Below, piece by piece: positions 5,884 through 9,444 of a stretch of 9,444 nucleotides of DNA. Origin of the DNA: Desulfobacteraceae bacterium UBA5852 (GTDB taxonomy: Bacteria; Desulfobacterota; Desulfobacteria; Desulfobacterales; UBA5852); assembly GCA_002432195.1 (NCBI GenBank), contig DJGG01000191.1, forward strand, positions 6,196 to 15,639, in the 5' to 3' direction. The translations under genes were made by a program, and so were the position numbers. The notes below the pieces were generated by a model. It ran no database searches and was not told where the DNA came from. It saw nothing but the letters and a program-made list of their open reading frames with translations. Position 1 is the first letter of the stretch. Each line of letters starts with the position of its first letter.

Positions 5884-5923
5884 AGAAGACACTTTCCCGG
5901 TGGGAGAGCCCGGCCGCTGAATA

Positions 5924-5940
5924 ATTTTATGCAATAAAAT
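5924..5940. repeat. AT-rich inverted repeat
   Basis: ATTTTAT-GCA-ATAAAAT is a perfect 7-bp dyad with a 3-nt centre, standing out in a GC-rich genome. It lies about 35 bp upstream of the -24 element. It could be a regulator site or part of a bendable region; a stem this AT-rich is unlikely to terminate transcription. Confidence 0.5.
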
Positions 5941-5953
5941 CGATATGTTGATA
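5941..5953 (-). promoter_or_regulatory. IHF-like site
   Basis: The minus strand reads TATCAACATATCG, one mismatch from the IHF consensus WATCAANNNNTTR. It sits between the candidate upstream activator site and the sigma-54 promoter, where IHF normally bends the DNA to bring activator and polymerase together. Positional logic raises its credibility, but the consensus is loose. Confidence 0.4.
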
Positions 5954-5974
5954 TTTTCGGCGCATTGGTTTGCC

Positions 5975-5990
5975 GGGAACGAAAATTGCA
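5975..5990 (+). promoter_or_regulatory. sigma-54 promoter of the hox operon
   Basis: GGGAACGAAAATTGCA fits TGGCACGNNNNTTGCW with two mismatches. The invariant -24 GG (5976-5977) and -12 GC (5988-5989) are exactly ten bases apart, and ACG and TTGCA are intact. Transcription would start near 6001, giving a leader of about 120 nt. Sigma-54 control is established for several [NiFe] hydrogenase operons, which fits the genes downstream. Confidence 0.7.
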
Positions 5991-6091
5991 GCACTCGGTT
6001 CTCGAGCACAAGCACCCATCGATTTCATGCGGTGTTCTGCCAGCGCTAGCGTCCGGGGACAGTGCAGAAGGCATATCTGCGGCGGTGCACG

Positions 6092-6115
6092 GGAGGAAAC
6101 CTCCAGCCCGAGGAG
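6092..6115 (+). promoter_or_regulatory. hoxE leader with mutually exclusive hairpins
   Basis: CCTCC (6100-6104) can pair with GGAGG eight bases upstream (6092-6096, loop AAA). Alternatively its CTCC can pair with GGAG inside the real Shine-Dalgarno (AGGAG, 6111-6115). The two pairings exclude each other, so the leader could expose or hide the hoxE ribosome site. The stems are only four to five base pairs, so this may be incidental. Confidence 0.3.
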
Positions 6116-6121
6116 CCCGCC

Positions 6122-6643
6122 ATGCCCACGGCCCGTCGCGCGGCTGACGCCGCCCCCAAGCCCTCCGAGGACCGCCGCTGGCGCCTGGTCAACCGCACCA
6201 TGCGGCTGCACGGCCACAAACCCGACGCCCTCATCGAAACCCTCCACGTGGTCCAGGAGTCCTTCGGCTTCCTGGACGAGGAATCCCTGCGGTACGTGGC
6301 CGCGGCCCTCCAGGTGCCCCTCAGCCGCGTCTACGCCGTGGCCACCTTCTACCACTACTTCTCCCTGAAACCCCCGGGGGTCCACACCTGCGTGATCTGC
6401 CTGGGTACGGCCTGCTACATCGGCGGGGCCTCCGGGATCCTCGAGCACATTCAGGAAACCCACGGGATCGCCCCGGGGGAAACCACCGCCGACCAGCAGA
6501 TCTCGCTGGTTACCGCGCGCTGCCTGGGATCCTGCGGGCTGGCGCCGGCCGGGGTCTTCGACGGGGAAGTGGCCGGCAAGCTGAAACCCGAAACCGTACT
6601 GGACAAGCTGGGGAGGTGGGCCCGCCATGACCATGACGCTTGA
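6122..6643 (+). CDS. hoxE: HoxE, [2Fe-2S] diaphorase subunit of NAD-linked hydrogenase
   Basis: This 173-aa cytoplasmic protein of the NuoE/HoxE thioredoxin-like ferredoxin family has the usual length. A helical N-terminal half is followed by VYAVATFYHYFSLKPPG (70-86), a family hallmark. The [2Fe-2S] ligands are Cys93-x4-Cys98 (CLGTAC) and Cys134-x3-Cys138 (CLGSC). AGGAG, six nt before the ATG at 6122, fixes the start. The stop overlaps the start of hoxF by 17 bp, so the genes are cotranscribed and probably translationally coupled. In five-subunit HoxEFUYH enzymes, HoxE sits with HoxF and HoxU in the diaphorase module and provides an extra electron entry or exit site. NuoE of complex I is the alternative by sequence alone, but the following hoxF-U-Y genes decide for the hydrogenase. 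Confidence 0.93.
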   Translation: MPTARRAADAAPKPSEDRRWRLVNRTMRLHGHKPDALIETLHVVQESFGFLDEESLRYVAAALQVPLSRVYAVATFYHYFSLKPPGVHTCVICLGTACYIGGASGILEHIQETHGIAPGETTADQQISLVTARCLGSCGLAPAGVFDGEVAGKLKPETVLDKLGRWARHDHDA

Positions 6644-8279
6644 AGAGCTCCAGGGAATCGCCAGGATCGAGCAGGACCGCCAGGGAGGCTTCAGCCACCA
6701 CGTGAACGTCTGCATCGCCGCGGGCTGCCTTTCCTGCCAGAGCGGCCAGGTGCGGGCGGCCTTCGAGAAGGAGGTCGCCCGGCGGGGGTTGGAGAACTGG
6801 TGCCAGGTGAAAGGGGTGGGCTGCCTGGGGCTGTGCACGGCCGGTCCCCTGGTGGCCGTGGAGCCCGCCGGCACCCTTTACCAGAACGTCGCGGTGGGGG
6901 ATGTGCCGGAGCTCCTCGACGCCCTGGGGGCCAGTCCGGTAGCCCGGCTGGACGCGGCGGACCACGCCGGGTTTTTCGAGCGCCAGCGGAAGATCGTCCT
7001 GGAGAACTGCGGGCGCATCGATCCCGAGCGCATCGAGGACTACATCGCCGAGGAGGGATACCAGGCCCTCTACCAGGCCCTGCGGGGGATGAGCCCCCGG
7101 GAGGTCATCGACCAGGTGACGGTGAGCGGCCTGCGGGGGCGGGGGGGCGCCGGTTTTCCCACGGGCCTCAAGTGGACCACGGTGGCCAAGGCGCCGGAGG
7201 GGGAGAAATACGTCATCTGCAACGCGGACGAGGGGGACCCGGGGGCCTTCATGGACCGCAGCGTGCTGGAAAGCGACCCCCAGCGGGTGCTGGAGGGCAT
7301 GGCCATCGCGGCCTATGCCGTGGGGGCCAGCCGCGGATACCTCTACGTGCGGGCGGAATACCCCCTGGCGGTCAAGCGCCTGCGCACGGCCATCGCCCAG
7401 GCCGAGCGCCTGGGGCTGCTGGGCCGGGATATTTTCAACACCCCCTTCGGCTTCGAGGTCAAGGTGCGCCTGGGGGCCGGAGCCTTCGTCTGCGGGGAGG
7501 AGACGGCGCTCATCGCCTCCATCGAGGGGCGCCTGGGGCGGCCCCGCCCGCGGCCGCCCTTCCCGGCCGAGTTCGGCCTCTGGGGCAGGCCCACCCTGAT
7601 CAACAACGTGGAGACCTTCGCCAATATTCCGCCCATCATCCGCAAGGGGGGCGAATGGTTTGCCGGCATCGGCACGGCCAAGAGCAAGGGGACCAAGGTC
7701 TTCGCCCTGGCCGGGCGCATCCGCAACACGGGCCTGATCGAGGTCCCCATGGGCACGCCCCTGCGGGAGATTGTCTTCGAGATCGGGGGCGGCATCCCCG
7801 ACGGCCGGCGCTTCAAGGCCGTGCAGACCGGCGGGCCCTCGGGGGGCTGCATCCCCGAGCAGTTCCTGGACATGCCCGTGGACTACGAGTCCCTGGCCCA
7901 GGTGGGCTCCATCATGGGCTCCGGGGGCATGATTGTCATGGACGACAGTTCCTGCATGGTGGACGTGGCCCGCTTCTTCATCGAGTTCTGCATGTCGGAG
8001 TCCTGCGGCAAGTGCGCCCCATGCCGGGTGGGCACGGCCCAGATCCACCACCTGCTCGCCAAGATCACCCGGGGGGCGGGCCGGCCCGCGGACCTGACCC
8101 TGCTGGAGGAGCTCTGCGATCTCGTGCGCCACACCAGTCTCTGCGGTCTGGGCCAGACCGCCCCCAATCCGGTGATGAGCACCCTCCACTACTTCCGGGA
8201 GGAATACACGGCCCACATCGAGGAACGCCGCTGTCTGGCGGGAACCTGCCGCGCGGCCAGCCTGGAGGAGGCCTTATGA
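6627..8279 (+). CDS. hoxF: HoxF, NAD(H)- and FMN-binding diaphorase subunit
   Basis: This 550-aa protein has the HoxF architecture. An N-terminal thioredoxin-like [2Fe-2S] domain (about 25-95) has Cys29/Cys34 and Cys66/Cys70. The NuoF-like core has the glycine-rich NADH site GRGGAGFPTGLKW (171-183), NADEGDPGAF (199-208) and the FMN-site stretch GAGAFVCGEETAL (283-295). The [4Fe-4S] motif ESCGKCAPCRVGT supplies Cys460, Cys463 and Cys466, with Cys506 as fourth ligand. The C-terminus stops at ERRCLAGTC, without the extra two-cluster ferredoxin domain of HndC-like relatives. Additional cysteines (37, 59) in the first domain are not obvious ligands. GGAGGT nine nt upstream supports the ATG at 6627; another ATG two codons on is possible. 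The stop overlaps hoxU as ATGA. It is where NAD+ and NADH react in the complex. Confidence 0.95.
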   Translation: MTMTLEELQGIARIEQDRQGGFSHHVNVCIAAGCLSCQSGQVRAAFEKEVARRGLENWCQVKGVGCLGLCTAGPLVAVEPAGTLYQNVAVGDVPELLDALGASPVARLDAADHAGFFERQRKIVLENCGRIDPERIEDYIAEEGYQALYQALRGMSPREVIDQVTVSGLRGRGGAGFPTGLKWTTVAKAPEGEKYVICNADEGDPGAFMDRSVLESDPQRVLEGMAIAAYAVGASRGYLYVRAEYPLAVKRLRTAIAQAERLGLLGRDIFNTPFGFEVKVRLGAGAFVCGEETALIASIEGRLGRPRPRPPFPAEFGLWGRPTLINNVETFANIPPIIRKGGEWFAGIGTAKSKGTKVFALAGRIRNTGLIEVPMGTPLREIVFEIGGGIPDGRRFKAVQTGGPSGGCIPEQFLDMPVDYESLAQVGSIMGSGGMIVMDDSSCMVDVARFFIEFCMSESCGKCAPCRVGTAQIHHLLAKITRGAGRPADLTLLEELCDLVRHTSLCGLGQTAPNPVMSTLHYFREEYTAHIEERRCLAGTCRAASLEEAL

Positions 8280-9040
8280 CCCCCACCGAGACCCTCACCG
8301 GCAAGCGGCACCGTACGGACGTCAACCCCATGCGCGTGCTGACCCTGAAAATGGACGGCCAGGACGTCAGCGCCCGGGAGGACGAGACCCTCCTCACCGT
8401 GGCCCGCCAGAACGGCATCCGCATTCCCACCCTGTGCCACCTGAACGGCCTCAGTGAGCGGGGGGCCTGCCGCCTGTGCATCGTGGAAATCAAGGGGCAG
8501 GCCCGCCTGGCGGCCGCCTGCGTCACCCTGGCGCGGCAGGACATGGAGGTATCCACGCGCTCCCCCCGGGTGCTCGAGTTCCGGCGCCGCATCCTGGAAC
8601 TGATCTTCAGCGAGCGCAACCACATCTGCGCCGTGTGCGTCTCCAACGGCCATTGCGACCTCCAGGATCTCGCCGTTGAGCTGGGCATGACCCACGTGCG
8701 CTACGAGTACATGTACCCGCGCCACGAGGTGGACGCCTCCCACCCCCGCTTCTCGGTGGACCACAACCGCTGCGTGCTCTGCCTGCGCTGCGTGCGGGTG
8801 TGCGACGAGGTCGAGGGGGCCCACACCTGGGACATCATGCGCCGGGGCATCGCCGCCCGGGTGATCACCGACATGAACCAGCCCTGGGGCACCGCGGCCT
8901 CCTGCACGGGGTGCGGCAAGTGCGTGGAGGTCTGCCCCACCGGGGCGCTTTCCGAGAAGGGCCGCTCGGTGGCGGAAATGAAGAAGGGCCGGGAATTCCT
9001 GCCCTACCTGCAGATGATGCGCAGGGACGAGCTCCATTGA
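8276..9040 (+). CDS. hoxU: HoxU, iron-sulfur electron-transfer subunit
   Basis: This 254-aa protein corresponds to the N-terminal part of NuoG. The cluster motifs run in order: [2Fe-2S] with Cys54, Cys65, Cys68 and Cys82; a His/Cys3-type [4Fe-4S] region NHICAVCVSNGHC (115-127) with Cys118, Cys121 and Cys127; then two ferredoxin-type [4Fe-4S] motifs, Cys166-169-172-176 and Cys210-213-216-220. Cys176 and Cys220 may be exchanged between clusters, as usual in bacterial ferredoxins. It carries electrons between HoxF and the hydrogenase module HoxYH. The ATG at 8276 overlaps the hoxF stop and has AGGAGG four nt upstream. The first 18 residues have no family counterpart that I recall, so a start at 8330 (MRVLTLKMDG) is an alternative. 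Confidence 0.94.
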   Translation: MTPTETLTGKRHRTDVNPMRVLTLKMDGQDVSAREDETLLTVARQNGIRIPTLCHLNGLSERGACRLCIVEIKGQARLAAACVTLARQDMEVSTRSPRVLEFRRRILELIFSERNHICAVCVSNGHCDLQDLAVELGMTHVRYEYMYPRHEVDASHPRFSVDHNRCVLCLRCVRVCDEVEGAHTWDIMRRGIAARVITDMNQPWGTAASCTGCGKCVEVCPTGALSEKGRSVAEMKKGREFLPYLQMMRRDELH

Positions 9041-9043
9041 GCC

Positions 9044-9069
9044 GTCCCGGGGGCGCGCGGCCCCGGGAC
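9044..9069 (+). repeat. intercistronic hairpin between hoxU and hoxY
   Basis: GTCCCGGGG (9044-9052) pairs perfectly with CCCCGGGAC (9061-9069) across an 8-nt loop, starting three bases after the hoxU stop. No T-run follows, and the hoxY ribosome site (GGGGAGG) lies just downstream. It is a likely mRNA stability or processing element in the 47-nt gap, much like those in the sulfur operon. Confidence 0.6.
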
Positions 9070-9087
9070 CGGTGGGGAGGTGCGGTC

Positions 9088-9444
9088 ATGGACAAGGTGC
9101 GTCTGGCAACCACGTGGCTCGACGGGTGTTCCGGCTGCCACATGTCGCTTCTGGATATGGACGAGGGGCTGATCGCCATCGCCCCCCGCATCGCGCTGGT
9201 CTACAGCCCCCTGGTGGACGTCCACGAACTCCCCGAGGCCATCGACGTGGCCCTGGTGGAGGGGGCCGTGGCCACCACCGCCGACCGGGAGAAACTCCTC
9301 CACCTGCGGGAGCGCTCCCGCATCCTGGTCTCCTTCGGGGACTGCGCCGTGACCGCCAACGTGCCGGGCATGCGCAACCGCTTCGACCGCGAAGCCATTC
9401 TCCAGCGGGCCTACGTGGAAAACGGAGCGGTCGGCGCCGGGATC
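9088..9444 (+). CDS. hoxY: HoxY, [NiFe] hydrogenase small subunit (5' part)
   Basis: The first 119 codons are present and the gene runs off the window. KVRLATTWLDGCSGCHMSLL is the characteristic N-terminus of group 3 small subunits. Cys14 and Cys17 (CSGC) and Cys86 (FGDCA) are three of the four ligands of the proximal [4Fe-4S] cluster; the fourth should lie beyond base 9444. There is no twin-arginine signal, as expected for a cytoplasmic enzyme. GGGGAGG seven nt before the ATG fixes the start. It pairs with HoxH, the NiFe catalytic subunit, which should be encoded next, and passes electrons to HoxU. Confidence 0.94.
   Translation, partial: MDKVRLATTWLDGCSGCHMSLLDMDEGLIAIAPRIALVYSPLVDVHELPEAIDVALVEGAVATTADREKLLHLRERSRILVSFGDCAVTANVPGMRNRFDREAILQRAYVENGAVGAGI

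Larger units (their letters stand above)
5757..6121. other. intergenic control region of the hox operon
   Basis: This 365-bp region without a gene separates the cytochrome b and hoxE genes. Bases 5757-5850 are GC-rich with several short hairpins, and I see no clear intrinsic terminator for the upstream operon. Bases 5920-5960 are sharply AT-rich. The inverted repeats, IHF-like site, sigma-54 promoter and leader hairpins are listed separately. A frame starting at 6062 merely extends hoxE upstream and has no ribosome site. Confidence 0.6.

Noticed and set aside
5924..5940. AT-rich dyad as an intrinsic terminator of the cytochrome b operon
   Set aside because: The stem has no GC pairs and lies 170 bp downstream; a regulatory role near the hox promoter is more sensible.
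6510..8216. Long minus-strand open frame opposite hoxF
   Set aside because: It is a high-GC shadow; the plus strand has all HoxF cofactor motifs and overlapping neighbours.
6122..9444. Reading the 3' operon as respiratory complex I (nuoE-F-G)
   Set aside because: HoxF carries the N-terminal [2Fe-2S] domain, the NuoG-like gene stops at 254 residues, and a hydrogenase small subunit follows directly.
1..9444. CRISPR arrays, insertion sequences, tRNA or rRNA genes
   Set aside because: No spaced direct repeats, transposase motifs, tRNA-like or rRNA-like stretches were seen on either strand.

Overview
The window is high-GC bacterial DNA and reads as part of an energy-metabolism region from an anaerobic or facultative chemolithotroph or sulfur-compound respirer. 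The multihaem cytochrome, tandem rhodanese, NAD-linked [NiFe] hydrogenase and the style of the universal stress protein would suit a Desulfobacterota-like (former Deltaproteobacteria) or sulfur-metabolising gammaproteobacterial genome. The sequence alone does not settle the taxonomy.

Layout. (1) Bases 1-402 carry no convincing gene. (2) Bases 403-1408, minus strand: a two-gene unit, a universal stress protein followed with an 8-bp overlap by an unrecognised 165-aa protein and then an intrinsic terminator. (3) Bases 1409-1789: a divergent control region with a sequence that fits the sigma-54 -24/-12 consensus at every specified position, four GTTAAC-centred palindromes and a short leader inverted repeat. 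(4) Bases 1790-5756, plus strand: a four-gene operon encoding a small secreted cytochrome-c-like protein without a haem motif, a lipoprotein with three rhodanese domains, an octahaem cytochrome c of the octahaem tetrathionate reductase (OTR) family with a C-terminal membrane anchor, and a four-helix dihaem cytochrome b. (5) Bases 5757-6121: a second control region with a near-consensus sigma-54 promoter, an IHF-like site and upstream inverted repeats. (6) Bases 6122 to the end: hoxE, hoxF, hoxU and the 5' part of hoxY, the diaphorase and small subunit of a bidirectional NAD-linked (group 3d type) [NiFe] hydrogenase. hoxH is expected just beyond the window.

How the parts may fit. The cytochrome b and the anchored octahaem cytochrome look like a quinone-linked periplasmic electron-transfer complex acting on a sulfur (or possibly nitrogen) oxyanion. 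The rhodanese lipoprotein would bind or relay sulfane sulfur beside it. The Hox enzyme exchanges electrons between H2 and NAD(H) in the cytoplasm, so any link to the periplasmic module would be indirect, through the NADH and quinone pools. Sigma-54-type promoters ahead of both operons suggest that each is switched on by an enhancer-binding activator. The most interesting candidate system is the 1790-5756 operon: haemless cytochrome-like protein, triple rhodanese, anchored OTR and cytochrome b.
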